Under the pieces are notes generated by a model. It had not been told where the DNA came from. It ran no database searches and saw only the letters and a list, made by a program, of their open reading frames with translations. Positions 29,353 to 37,313 of a DNA stretch of 64,000 nucleotides are shown piece after piece. The stretch comes from Clostridiales bacterium (GTDB lineage: Bacteria > Bacillota > Clostridia > Saccharofermentanales > Saccharofermentanaceae), in NCBI GenBank assembly GCA_017551865.1, contig JAFZKB010000030.1, positions 248,001 to 312,000 on the forward strand. The letters run 5' to 3'. How positions within the stretch are numbered: position 1 is the first letter of the stretch; each line of letters begins with the position of its first letter. The translations under genes were made by a program, and so were the position numbers.

Positions 29353-29381
29353 AGTATAGCACCGGGGACATGTTTTGTCTA
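29353..29381 (-). promoter_or_regulatory. uvrB promoter
   Basis: Minus-strand TAGACA (29376-29381), 17 bp, TATACT (29353-29358); each is one or two bases off consensus. Transcription would begin near 29346, at the SOS box. Confidence 0.7.
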
Positions 29382-29445
29382 TAACAAGTCAGGTGCTGCA
29401 TATCGTTAAAATCGCGACACGCAACACCCGACAAAATATCTTTTC

Positions 29446-29475
29446 AATAACTCAATAAACGATTCAGGAGTTATT
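29446..29475 (-). terminator. Possible weak hairpin after the XRE gene
   Basis: AATAACTC (29446-29453) pairs with GAGTTATT (29468-29475), with a 14-nt loop. The following minus-strand sequence is T-poor, so it could be a weak terminator or a dyad bound by the adjacent regulator. Confidence 0.3.
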
Positions 29476-29481
29476 CCTGTA

Positions 29482-29712
29482 TTATCCAACTTGGTCCACC
29501 ACCAGGATCCTTTCGATCGGCACCTGGAATGTTACGGAAAGTACGACCAGGTTGTCGATGGTAGGCATCGAAACACCGCGCTGCCACTTGTAGATGGCCT
29601 GAGGCGTTGCAAATCCAAAAATATCCTGAAGATCCCGTACGGACAGTCCCGCATCCTCGCGAAGCCGAACGATATTACATCCGGTCTCTTCCATGTTGAT
29701 GATTGGTAGCAT
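29482..29712 (-). CDS. XRE-family helix-turn-helix regulator
   Basis: A 76-residue protein that is little more than a Cro/CI HTH: IVRLREDAGLSVRDLQDIFGF followed by the recognition helix TPQAIYKWQRGVSMPTIDNL (about residues 14-55). The ATG at 29712 follows a GGGGGA sequence; an ATG at 29694 is possible. It has no partner toxin that I can see. Its targets are unknown; it neighbours uvrB and the 46-codon gene. Confidence 0.8.
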   Translation of the reverse strand: MLPIINMEETGCNIVRLREDAGLSVRDLQDIFGFATPQAIYKWQRGVSMPTIDNLVVLSVTFQVPIERILVVDQVG

Positions 29713-29756
29713 AGGTCATTCCCCCATTCCTTTGTAAAAAATATAAGATTTAAAGA

Positions 29757-29794
29757 TAAAAAAACCGCTTTTCCACAAGATCTGGAAAAGCGGT
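29757..29794 (-). terminator. Terminator of the 46-codon gene
   Basis: ACCGCTTTTCC (29764-29774) pairs with GGAAAAGCGGT (29784-29794); the minus strand then runs into seven T's. Confidence 0.9.
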
Positions 29795-29827
29795 CGTGTT
29801 CCTAAACGACTTTTTCGTGAAACCCTA

Positions 29828-29968
29828 TCATACTGAACGTTTCACAAATGCTTTTCCTTTTTTATCCGCAAGATAACGATGCTTAAAATCACAGGCACAA
29901 ATACCCACGACGGACCATGCGGCTTTTGATGTAATCGTATAAGTGTTGATCGTAATAATGTTTTTCAT
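29828..29968 (-). CDS. Small protein of 46 residues, unrecognised
   Basis: ATG at 29968, stop TGA at 29828. The product starts MKNIITINTYTITSK, has two cysteines (CAC, residues 24 and 26) and a basic C-terminal half (KHRYLADKKGKAFVKRSV). AAAGGAG lies 10-11 nt before the ATG, and a clean terminator follows, so the unit looks real. A possible promoter is CTGACA-17-TACATT on the minus strand near 30025-30053. It is not a leaderless toxin by sequence, and I recognise no family. Complementary segments around its SD and its 3' end suggest RNA-level control. Confidence 0.6.
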   Translation of the reverse strand: MKNIITINTYTITSKAAWSVVGICACDFKHRYLADKKGKAFVKRSV

Positions 29969-30097
29969 CCGTGAAACGCTCCTTTCTGTAAATTTTGTGT
30001 TCGAATGTTCTTCGATACTAGTAATGTACCACTATGAATTTTATTTGTCAGTATACCTGCGGTATAATTTCTCAACAAATTTTCCTAACTTGCAGTA

Positions 30098-30553
30098 TCA
30101 ATCGTTATAGTACATGTACATGTAACAGTCGGTCATGTTCTCTACGCACACGAAACATACCAGTGTTCCGGACTTTGCGGGGCCTACGATGACCCAGGAA
30201 GTCGATGTCGGATCCGGCATCAGTTTTGTTCCGGAAAACAGTGCATACTTCTCTGTGTTATATTCTTCCAGATCTATCTCATGGTAATCGTCGCCGAGCA
30301 TCGCGTACATATCGGAGATGACCACATTCATGTTATCGGCCGAATCGATCCTGACTTTCGCCTCAAATCCGGTCCTTTTGAAAAGGGAACCATAGGCGAC
30401 ATACTTCTCGATCTTGCAGTAGGAAGGAATAGAATAACCGGTTTTTCGCTCGATTACGCTTTCTTTCCGGTCAAGAACGAAGAAAACGACCAGGACCGCA
30501 ACAAGGACCAGAAGGACCGAAAGCATAATGATGTTTTTCTTACCGCTCTTCAT
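30098..30553 (-). CDS. Membrane-anchored hypothetical protein
   Basis: A 151-residue protein with an N-terminal membrane helix (about 8-28, rich in Val/Leu) and an extracytoplasmic domain ending in a Tyr/Met/Cys-rich stretch. Start and tatD stop share one base (TAATG), so translation is probably coupled to tatD. No family recognised. Between it and the XRE gene (29713-30097) lies only the 46-codon gene. Confidence 0.65.
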   Translation of the reverse strand: MKSGKKNIIMLSVLLVLVAVLVVFFVLDRKESVIERKTGYSIPSYCKIEKYVAYGSLFKRTGFEAKVRIDSADNMNVVISDMYAMLGDDYHEIDLEEYNTEKYALFSGTKLMPDPTSTSWVIVGPAKSGTLVCFVCVENMTDCYMYMYYND

Positions 30554-31362
30554 TATGTATCCTTTCCGAAAAGACGCTGCGCGTTTTCTGTCGTGATCCT
30601 TGCCATTTCCTCGGCAGAGATCTCCTTGAGCCGCGCCATCTCTTCCACTACATACTTCACATATGCGGGCTCGTTCCTATGCCCTCTATGAGGGACCGGC
30701 GCCATATACGGAGAATCCGTCTCGACTAAAAGCCGGTCCAGCGGGCACATACGGATCACGTCCGGTGCTTTTCGGGCATTCTTAAACGTGATCGGCCCGT
30801 CAAATCCGAGGTAAAATCCCATGTCCAGGAGGATCTTCGCCGTCTCCACGGAACCGGAGAAGCAGTGGAGCACGCCCGGTGCTTCGCGGAGAAGGTGCTG
30901 GTCATATAAAGACTTCAGAATAAAAAGCGTATCCTCGCAGGCATCTCTTTCATGGATCACCGCCGGCAGATCATACCGGTAGGCCAGTCCCATCTGATAG
31001 ATAAAAGCCATGGCTTCGAACGCCGGAGAGCAGTCATCGTAATGGTAATCCATACCAATCTCACCCACCGCCACGATGCCGAGTTCGTCCTTATTCTTGA
31101 GCCACTGTTCGAGCTGCCATTTCGCCTCTTCGTTAAAAGAAGTGGCATCCTCCGGGTGAACGCCCACCATGCAGGAAAGCTTCACACCGGATCCGCTTTT
31201 GGCGGATCTGACATCCAGCGAGATCCCGCTGTCCTCGATCGTCGAACTGGCCAGCAGGATATGTGTCACGCCGGCTTTCTTCGCATTATCCAGTACCGCA
31301 TCAATGTCGTCTTTATATTCTTCACGCCAGTTCAGATGAGCATGCGTGTCAAAAATCTCCAT
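30553..31362 (-). CDS. tatD: TatD-family metal-dependent DNase
   Basis: A 269-residue TIM-barrel hydrolase of the TatD family (Bacillus YabD). Metal ligands are visible: DTHAHLNW, GEIGMDYHYD, VIHERDACEDTL, VLHCFSGS and VETDSPYMAPVPHRG. AGGAGGT inside the metG end serves the ATG at 31362, 3 nt after metG. The metG-tatD order is common in Firmicutes. Confidence 0.95.
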   Translation of the reverse strand: MEIFDTHAHLNWREEYKDDIDAVLDNAKKAGVTHILLASSTIEDSGISLDVRSAKSGSGVKLSCMVGVHPEDATSFNEEAKWQLEQWLKNKDELGIVAVGEIGMDYHYDDCSPAFEAMAFIYQMGLAYRYDLPAVIHERDACEDTLFILKSLYDQHLLREAPGVLHCFSGSVETAKILLDMGFYLGFDGPITFKNARKAPDVIRMCPLDRLLVETDSPYMAPVPHRGHRNEPAYVKYVVEEMARLKEISAEEMARITTENAQRLFGKDT

Positions 31363-31365
31363 CGA

Positions 31366-33309
31366 TCAGGAAACCTCCGCTCCCGGCTCAACGCCTTCCG
31401 GAACAGACAGGAGCGCATAATCGCCGTTCGGCTTCTCTGCGCAGAGGATCATGCCGTAAGAATCGAATCCGCGGAGTTTTCTCGGTGCGAGGTTTGCGAC
31501 CCATACGACCATCTTTCCGACCATTTCTTCCGGAGTATAGTACTGGGCGATACCGGAAAGCACCTGCATCTTTCTGTCGCCGACATCAAGCTGCATACGA
31601 AGGAGCTTATCCGCCTTCGGGACTTTCTCACACTCGAGGACCTTCGCCGCACGAAGCTCAAGCTTGGCAAAATCGTCGTACACGATCTCGTCCTTATGCT
31701 CTAAGACCTTGCCCTGAGCAGCTGCAAGAGCCGCCTCGGAGATCTTCCCGAGTTCTTCCATTTCTTTTTCCATATCCAGACGCGGGAAAAGAACTTCTCC
31801 CTTCTGTACGGTAACATCTGCAGCAAGTGCGCCCACCTTATCGGAAGCATCCCAGACACATACGTCCTCGGATGCGCCGATCTGCTTCCAGATCTCAGGA
31901 CAGGTGTTCGGCATTACCGGATTTAAGAGGATCGAGCACATACGGATCGTATCGAGCAGGTTGTAAAGAACAGTCGCCAGACGGATCTTCTTGCTTTCAT
32001 CCTTGGCAAGTACCCACGGAGCATTCTCATCGATATACTTGTTTGCACGGGCGATGACCTTGAAGATCTCGGCCAGTGCAGAAGAGATATGCAGTGTCTC
32101 ATAGTTTTCCTCAACAAACGGACGAAGTGCTTTTACCATATTGAGAAGCTCATCGTCGAGCGGATCAGTCTCGCGCCCGGCCGGAAGTGTACCGTCAAAA
32201 TACTTGATCGCCATGGCAACAGTTCTGGAAACCAGGTTTCCGAGGTCGTTGGCGAGGTCAGTATTAATTCTCTGCACCATCTGCTCATTGGAGAACGGGC
32301 AGTCGGCACCGAAAGGCATCTCGCGGAGGAGATGGTAACGGACAGCATCCACGCCGTAGCGGTCCGCAAGAATAAACGGATCGATAACGTTACCTGTGGA
32401 CTTACCCATCTTGGCACCGCCGAAGGTGATCCAGCCGTGACCGTAGATATGCTTCGGAAGCGGAATATCCAGAGCCATCAGCATTGCCGGCCAGATGAGA
32501 GAGTGGAAACGGATGATCTCCTTGGCCATGACGTGAATGTCTGCCGGCCAGTACTTCTCAAAATCGTTATATGTAGAGTTACCGTAACCGAGTGCCGTGA
32601 TATAGTTACTGAGCGCGTCGATCCATACGTATACGACGTGTTTCTCATCGAAGGATACCGGGATACCCCATGTAAAGCTCGTTCTGGAAACGCAGAGGTC
32701 CTCCAGGCCCGGCTTGATGAAGTTGTTGATCATCTCGTTGACACGGGACTTCGGCTCGAGGAAGTTTCTCTCCTCATCAAGAAGCAGCGCCTCGAGCTTG
32801 TCGGAGAACTCGGAAAGCTTGAAGAAATATGCCTCTTCTTCTGCATCAACGACGTCACGTCCACAGTCCGGGCACTTGCCGTCCTTGAGCTGGCTTTCTG
32901 TCCAGAAAGACTCACACGGTGTGCAGTACTTGCCGACATACTTGCTCTTGTAGATGTAGCCCTTGTCGTAAAGATCCTTGAAGATCTTCTGTACGGATTC
33001 TACGTGATACGGGTCGGTCGTTCTGATGAAACGGTCGTATGTGATATCGAGGCGCTCCCAGAGTTTCTTGAAGTTAGCGACGATCTCATCGACATACTGT
33101 TGCGGGGTAACTCCTGCTTCCTGTGCCTTCTTCTCGATCTTCTGGCCATGCTCATCTGTACCGGTCAGAAACATGACATCAAAACCCTGCATTCGCTTGT
33201 ATCTGGAAACAACGTCGCATGCGAGCGTCGTGTAGCAGTGTCCAACGTGCGGATTTCCCGACGGGTAATAGATCGGTGTAGTGATGTAATACTTCTGTTT
33301 TTCGGCCAT
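31366..33309 (-). CDS. metG: Methionyl-tRNA synthetase
   Basis: Class I synthetase, 647 residues from the chosen start. TTPIYYPSGNPHVGHCYTT (HIGH region), the zinc-binding CTPC...CPDC, the KMSKS loop in the form KMGKSTGNV, and a C-terminal EMAP-II-like tRNA-binding domain (about 540-647) are seen. The frame is open to 33345, but the predicted transcription start lies there, and AGGAGG stands 11 nt before the ATG at 33309. Confidence 0.96.
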   Translation of the reverse strand: MAEKQKYYITTPIYYPSGNPHVGHCYTTLACDVVSRYKRMQGFDVMFLTGTDEHGQKIEKKAQEAGVTPQQYVDEIVANFKKLWERLDITYDRFIRTTDPYHVESVQKIFKDLYDKGYIYKSKYVGKYCTPCESFWTESQLKDGKCPDCGRDVVDAEEEAYFFKLSEFSDKLEALLLDEERNFLEPKSRVNEMINNFIKPGLEDLCVSRTSFTWGIPVSFDEKHVVYVWIDALSNYITALGYGNSTYNDFEKYWPADIHVMAKEIIRFHSLIWPAMLMALDIPLPKHIYGHGWITFGGAKMGKSTGNVIDPFILADRYGVDAVRYHLLREMPFGADCPFSNEQMVQRINTDLANDLGNLVSRTVAMAIKYFDGTLPAGRETDPLDDELLNMVKALRPFVEENYETLHISSALAEIFKVIARANKYIDENAPWVLAKDESKKIRLATVLYNLLDTIRMCSILLNPVMPNTCPEIWKQIGASEDVCVWDASDKVGALAADVTVQKGEVLFPRLDMEKEMEELGKISEAALAAAQGKVLEHKDEIVYDDFAKLELRAAKVLECEKVPKADKLLRMQLDVGDRKMQVLSGIAQYYTPEEMVGKMVVWVANLAPRKLRGFDSYGMILCAEKPNGDYALLSVPEGVEPGAEVS

Positions 33310-33351
33310 TTTGATATGCGCCTCCTTCTGTTTTGCAAATTGCATCTTGTA

Positions 33352-33381
33352 ATTATATCAACTTTATATAGGAAAAATCAA
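33352..33381 (-). promoter_or_regulatory. metG promoter
   Basis: Minus-strand TTGATT (33376-33381), 18 bp, TATAAT (33352-33357). Its -35 box abuts that of the rightward promoter of the next gene. Confidence 0.75.
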
Positions 33382-33410
33382 TTCAGATGTCCGTTTAATT
33401 GTGATAGAAT
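33382..33410 (+). promoter_or_regulatory. Promoter of the nucleosidase-like/SPL-like operon
   Basis: TTCAGA (33382-33387), 17 bp, TAGAAT (33405-33410), with the start codon 35 nt downstream. Back to back with the metG promoter. Confidence 0.6.
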
Positions 33411-33444
33411 CGTCGTATCCGATCAAAGGAGAAAGGAAGATCCT

Positions 33445-34278
33445 ATGTTCTTCATCGTCTGTGCCCTTACGGCCGAAGCCAGGCCCCTGATCTCCGCCCT
33501 TTCACTCCGAAGGGACGATAACGCATGCCCGTACGAGACCTATTTTGCCGAGGATTGTTCCTGTGTGCTCTGTATCTCCGGCATGGGACCGGTCGCCGCA
33601 TCTTCCGCCACAACGTATCTTCTTACGCGGTTCGGCACGAAAAACGAGACAGATTTTCTGATCAATTTCGGTTCCTGTGCGGGAAAAGATCCGGGCCTTC
33701 ACCTGATCCACAAGATCACGGACAGCACGACGGGAAGGGACTTTTACCCGGACATGCTTTACGACCTTTCCTCCTGCGGGCTTCCTTCTTCTTCGGAAAA
33801 AGCACTGGTCACGGTAAGTAAAGTCGTCGCATCTTTAGAAGATCCGAATCTTCTTTATGAGATGGAGGCGTCCGGGATCTTCCAGGCGGCTTCCCGCTTC
33901 CTTCCGCCCCACAGGATGCTGTTTTTAAAATATGTTTCCGACCAGGGCGTGGATGATCCGAAGAAGATCACTTCCGCGATGCTTCAGGAAGGCGCCGAAA
34001 AGCAGACCAGCACGGTCCTTTCCGTAATGAAAAAACTGGAGGAAGCCTGTAAAGAAGAGCCTTCCGTAGATGAAGATCTTTTTCTTTCGACTGCACTTTC
34101 ACTTCGTCTCAGCGAGACGATGCGCTATGAACTTCATCAGCTGTTCGAATACGCGCTGACAGAAAATATCGATATCCGCCCGATCCTGGACGATTTCGAA
34201 AATCAGGGACGTCTCCCCGCGGGAACAAAAAAAGAGGGAAAGGCGGTGCTTTATGAGCTCAGACAAAAGCTTATATAA
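33445..34278 (+). CDS. Purine nucleosidase-like protein (MTA/SAH nucleosidase superfamily)
   Basis: A 277-residue protein. The first half shows the nucleoside phosphorylase/nucleosidase fold: MFFIVCALTAEARPLI (acidic residue 11), GMGPVAASSATTYLL, INFGSCAGKD, then EMEASGIFQAA and VSDQG. These correspond to the purine-binding Glu and catalytic Asp of MTA/SAH nucleosidases. The last 70 residues are helical and unlike that enzyme. AAGGA sits 6-7 nt before the ATG at 33445. It overlaps the next gene by 26 nt. Inference: it may remove 5'-deoxyadenosine or a base product made by the radical SAM partner. Confidence 0.75.
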   Translation: MFFIVCALTAEARPLISALSLRRDDNACPYETYFAEDCSCVLCISGMGPVAASSATTYLLTRFGTKNETDFLINFGSCAGKDPGLHLIHKITDSTTGRDFYPDMLYDLSSCGLPSSSEKALVTVSKVVASLEDPNLLYEMEASGIFQAASRFLPPHRMLFLKYVSDQGVDDPKKITSAMLQEGAEKQTSTVLSVMKKLEEACKEEPSVDEDLFLSTALSLRLSETMRYELHQLFEYALTENIDIRPILDDFENQGRLPAGTKKEGKAVLYELRQKLI

Positions 34279-35281
34279 CTTTCCCTTCTCCCATATCTAT
34301 GTCGAAGAAAGAGCGAAGGAGCATCCTCTTACGAAGGAGATCCTGACCCGGTATAAAAAATCGCAGGTCATACCGATCCGTCACCATAAAGATGTTTTCA
34401 ACCGTCCGCGCCAGAGCTTTCTGCTCCAGAAGGGCGCGCCTTCCCTTATCCTGGCCAGGAACCCCGGAGCTTCCGTTTTTAGAGGGGCGCCGGTCTGTCA
34501 GGATTTCGGATATGATCACTTCTACTACTGCTCAACAGCCAGAAACTGTATCTTCGACTGTGAGTACTGTTTTCTCCGCGGCATGTACGGCTCCGGAAAT
34601 GTCGTCATATTCGTCGATCTCGAAAATACCTTCTCCGAAGTCGAAGCATTACTGAAGGAACATCCCGTGTATCTCTGCGTCTCTTACGACACCGATCTTC
34701 TCGCACTGGAAAACCTGACAGGATCTGTTGCCCGCTGGATCGAGTTTACAAGGGAGCACGAAGACCTTACCATCGAGATCCGAACCAAATCTTTCCGGAA
34801 AGACATTTTCGAGAAGATCCCTCCCTGCGACCGCGTGATCTTCGCCTATACTCTTTCCCCGCAGGAGATCATCGATAGATACGAAAAAAGGACCTCTTCT
34901 CTTTCCGACAGATTATCCGCGGCCTCTTTTGCGATGGAAAAAGGATTCCCGGTACGGCTTTGCTTCGACCCCCTGATCTACTGCAAAAACTGGAAAGATA
35001 TATATTCATCTATGTTTTCCGAAGCCCAAAAATACATTGATTTTCATCAATTAAAGGATGTCAGCGTGGGATCTTTCCGCATCTCCTCGGAATACATCCG
35101 CAAGATAAGAAAAGACTTCCCCGGATCTTCCATCTGCCAGTTCCCGTACGAGAACCACGGCGGGGTCATGGAATACCCGGAAAACATAAAAAACGAGATG
35201 GAAAATACCGTTGTAACACTGTTACAAACCTTGATATCTAAGGAGAAGATATATAGAATCGATCTTGAGGAGAATATATAG
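34253..35281 (+). CDS. SPL-like radical SAM protein lacking the hydrogen-donor cysteine
   Basis: A 342-residue relative of spore photoproduct lyase. HIYVEERAKEHPL aligns with the SPL N-terminus, and C99-x3-C103-x2-C106 (CIFDCEYC) forms the radical SAM cluster site. In Bacillus SplB the hydrogen donor Cys141 sits in ASCTSDIVGIDHLT. Here the matching segment reads VSYDTDLLALENLT, so the position is Tyr145. The fold and SAM site appear intact but the canonical thymine-dimer reaction is doubtful. Translation is coupled to the nucleosidase-like gene. SPL-family proteins also occur in non-sporulating bacteria. Confidence 0.82.
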   Translation: MSSDKSLYNFPFSHIYVEERAKEHPLTKEILTRYKKSQVIPIRHHKDVFNRPRQSFLLQKGAPSLILARNPGASVFRGAPVCQDFGYDHFYYCSTARNCIFDCEYCFLRGMYGSGNVVIFVDLENTFSEVEALLKEHPVYLCVSYDTDLLALENLTGSVARWIEFTREHEDLTIEIRTKSFRKDIFEKIPPCDRVIFAYTLSPQEIIDRYEKRTSSLSDRLSAASFAMEKGFPVRLCFDPLIYCKNWKDIYSSMFSEAQKYIDFHQLKDVSVGSFRISSEYIRKIRKDFPGSSICQFPYENHGGVMEYPENIKNEMENTVVTLLQTLISKEKIYRIDLEENI

Positions 35282-35295
35282 GGAGGGACTATATA

Positions 35296-35913
35296 ATGGA
35301 TGACATTCGGCTCAACAACGAACGAAAGATGAATCCGGAACAGGTGAGGAACTGTCCGAAATGCGGCGCGACGCTTCTGTCCGAAATATGCCAGTTCTGC
35401 GGCACTTATATCGGAAAAGTCGCCACTGCTGATCTGACTCCGGAGTACCCGCTCGTGGAGTGTAAGAGTGCTCGGCTTAATTTCTGGAATGTGGGCTTTC
35501 CCCTTATATTCGGTTCGATCTTTTCACTTGCCAGCATCCCTTTTCTCGGCATTATCCCTGTGACGAACGAGTCGTCGGCTTCCGAGGGTTCCATGAAGCT
35601 GTTTGCCCTGCCATTTCTTCTGATCGGCTTAGGGTCGCTTCTTTTTGCCGTCTATAAACTCTTCCGCATCCTTCAGGTGCATACCAAAGGGACCGTCCGA
35701 AGCGGAGTCGTATACGGATATATGGATGACACGGTGGCCTATAACGGCGTAAACGGCCAGAAGATCAAGATCCTCCTGGATACCGCAGAAGGTAAGAAAT
35801 TCATCCTTCTTCCGCTCGGCACCACCTCCAAGACACATGAGGTGAACAGCGCGGTAGATGTTAAGCTTTATGACAAGTATGCGGTCATACTGACCAAGAA
35901 GACCAACTGGTAA
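35296..35913 (+). CDS. Zinc-ribbon membrane protein, hypothetical
   Basis: A 205-residue protein. An N-terminal zinc ribbon CPKCGATLLSEICQFCG (about 20-36) is followed by two membrane helices (about 68-90 and 105-125) and a beta-rich C-terminal domain. Start ATG follows GGGAGG. It lies 14 nt after the SPL-like gene and may belong to the same operon. Function unknown. Confidence 0.7.
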   Translation: MDDIRLNNERKMNPEQVRNCPKCGATLLSEICQFCGTYIGKVATADLTPEYPLVECKSARLNFWNVGFPLIFGSIFSLASIPFLGIIPVTNESSASEGSMKLFALPFLLIGLGSLLFAVYKLFRILQVHTKGTVRSGVVYGYMDDTVAYNGVNGQKIKILLDTAEGKKFILLPLGTTSKTHEVNSAVDVKLYDKYAVILTKKTNW

Positions 35914-35925
35914 TGAGGTGGAAAA

Positions 35926-36630
35926 ATGGGTAAAACGGCCATCGTCACAGGAGCTTCTTCCGGGATCGGAAGATCGATCGCGGAAGTTCTTCTTCAAATG
36001 GACTATGAAGTCTATGGTTTCGGAAGAGATTTTTCCGACTGTAAAAACATAACGGATCATCGATCTTTTCGAAAAGTCGAAATGGATCTTCTTCAGACCG
36101 GAAAACTGGAAGAAGAGATCCGTAAGATCAGTAAAGGATCTACCATCGATCTTCTCGTCAACTGTGCCGGTGTCGGTTACTACGGACTTCATGAGGAGAT
36201 CTCCGAAAAAAATATCTCCGAGATGGTGAGGACCAATCTCGAAGTACCTCTTCTTCTCTGCCAGCTTCTTTTACGAAAGCTCAAGGAGAGTCATGGAACG
36301 ATCATCAACATCTCTTCGATCACGGCAAATCAGAGTAATCCCCACGGAGCCGCATATGGCGCAACCAAAGCGGGACTTCTGAGTTTTTCCCGCAGTCTTT
36401 TTGATGAGGCTAGAAAATATGGAGTAAAAGTAACGACGATCCTTCCGGATATGACCGATACGGATCTATATAGGAATGCGGATTTTACATGTTCTTCGGA
36501 AGAGAATGCCAGGCTTTTGCCGGATGATGTTGCTGCGGCCGTCCGGTTTATCCTGTCCTCCGACCCTCACATGACGATCCAGGAATACACCGTACGCCCG
36601 CAGCTTCATCGTATCGAGAAGAGAAATTAG
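35926..36630 (+). CDS. Short-chain dehydrogenase/reductase
   Basis: A 234-residue classical SDR. The cofactor motif TGASSGIGRS (residues 8-17), the NCAG strand and the catalytic Ser (INISSIT) with YxxxK (YGATK) are all present. Substrate cannot be deduced. Start is 12 nt after the zinc-ribbon gene with GAGGTGG as SD. After it, 36631-36785 contains a GGGGAACT/AGTTCCCC inverted repeat (about 36668-36693) without a T-run. Confidence 0.88.
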   Translation: MGKTAIVTGASSGIGRSIAEVLLQMDYEVYGFGRDFSDCKNITDHRSFRKVEMDLLQTGKLEEEIRKISKGSTIDLLVNCAGVGYYGLHEEISEKNISEMVRTNLEVPLLLCQLLLRKLKESHGTIINISSITANQSNPHGAAYGATKAGLLSFSRSLFDEARKYGVKVTTILPDMTDTDLYRNADFTCSSEENARLLPDDVAAAVRFILSSDPHMTIQEYTVRPQLHRIEKRN

Positions 36631-36785
36631 GGGAAATTTCTTTCTTTCAAATTCAGTTCCGGATCGAGGGGAACTCCGGGAACGAAGTTCCCCCAAAACC
36701 CCATGGCAAGTGTCAGCTTTTACCAGGTCCCAAGTAATCATGGTGATGACTGGCTTGTCGCTGTTGTAATCCACATAGTGATCTT

Positions 36786-36899
36786 TCATAGAGCTGTCAT
36801 AAAGGCCAAGGTTACCGGATGCAATCCTTCAACTGAAACTGCCACCCCTCTTAAGGGATCAACGCATTCAAAAACCGCGAATTCTTCATTCGCACTCAT
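36786..36899 (-). pseudogene. Short, probably frameshifted gene after the ECF operon
   Basis: AAGGAGG 8 nt before the ATG at 36899 is a near-ideal SD. The frame ends after 37 codons at a TGA that overlaps an ATG in the next frame (ATGA, 36789), from which the reading continues MKDHYVDYNSDKPVI.... Before that ATG the same frame reads NLGLYDSS, so the shift more likely lies near codon 28. A one-base change there would yield a single protein running to about 36700 or beyond. Either a decayed gene, a sequencing error, or two coupled small genes. No family recognised. Confidence 0.45.
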
Positions 36900-36931
36900 G
36901 GTGAAATCCTCCTTGTTAACTTGAAATTTCG

Positions 36932-37255
36932 TTACTTATCACCAGAGCTTGCGCGCTTGCTCCTGATTTCCTGATAATGGCGAATGGTAAAAGTGATGGT
37001 TACGCCAAGGGCGAATCCGATGACCGCCGAGAGGACAAATCCACCGGCTTCTTTCGGAAGAATGAAGGAACCATATACCGACTGCTCATCAGATACTGCT
37101 GTCGCAGAGAACGCACTGATCACGATCATGAGAGCAATAAAGGACGTGATCGTGGATGCCGTCAGCGCATACGTGACCTTTAGGTCGTGTCGTCTGCGGA
37201 TACGATTGCCACGTCTCTGAATCTCTTTTAAAGCTTCTTCAGTCGTATATTTCAT
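36932..37255 (-). CDS. Two-helix membrane protein, candidate anti-sigma factor
   Basis: A 107-residue protein. A basic cytoplasmic segment (MKYTTEEALKEIQRRGNRIRRR) of about 28 residues precedes two membrane helices (about 30-50 and 73-93) and a basic tail. GGGAG 5-6 nt before the ATG at 37255 favours it over the ATG at 37270. In Clostridia, proteins with this type of N-terminus are found downstream of ECF sigma genes. Being in the PrsW-type operon, it is my first candidate for the anti-sigma factor, though its cytoplasmic part is short. Confidence 0.7.
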   Translation of the reverse strand: MKYTTEEALKEIQRRGNRIRRRHDLKVTYALTASTITSFIALMIVISAFSATAVSDEQSVYGSFILPKEAGGFVLSAVIGFALGVTITFTIRHYQEIRSKRASSGDK

Positions 37256-37313
37256 ACAATCTCCCTTCATCTTCTCCTGCCTTTCACTTACTTAATGTCA
37301 GCAGAGAAGATTT

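Noticed and set aside
29481..29489. A further ATTATCCAA at the end of the XRE gene, matching the operator word at 14274
   Set aside because: Single copy inside coding sequence; likely chance.
36703..36924. Plus-strand 73-codon frame
   Set aside because: No SD; the minus strand here has a near-perfect SD and a better protein.
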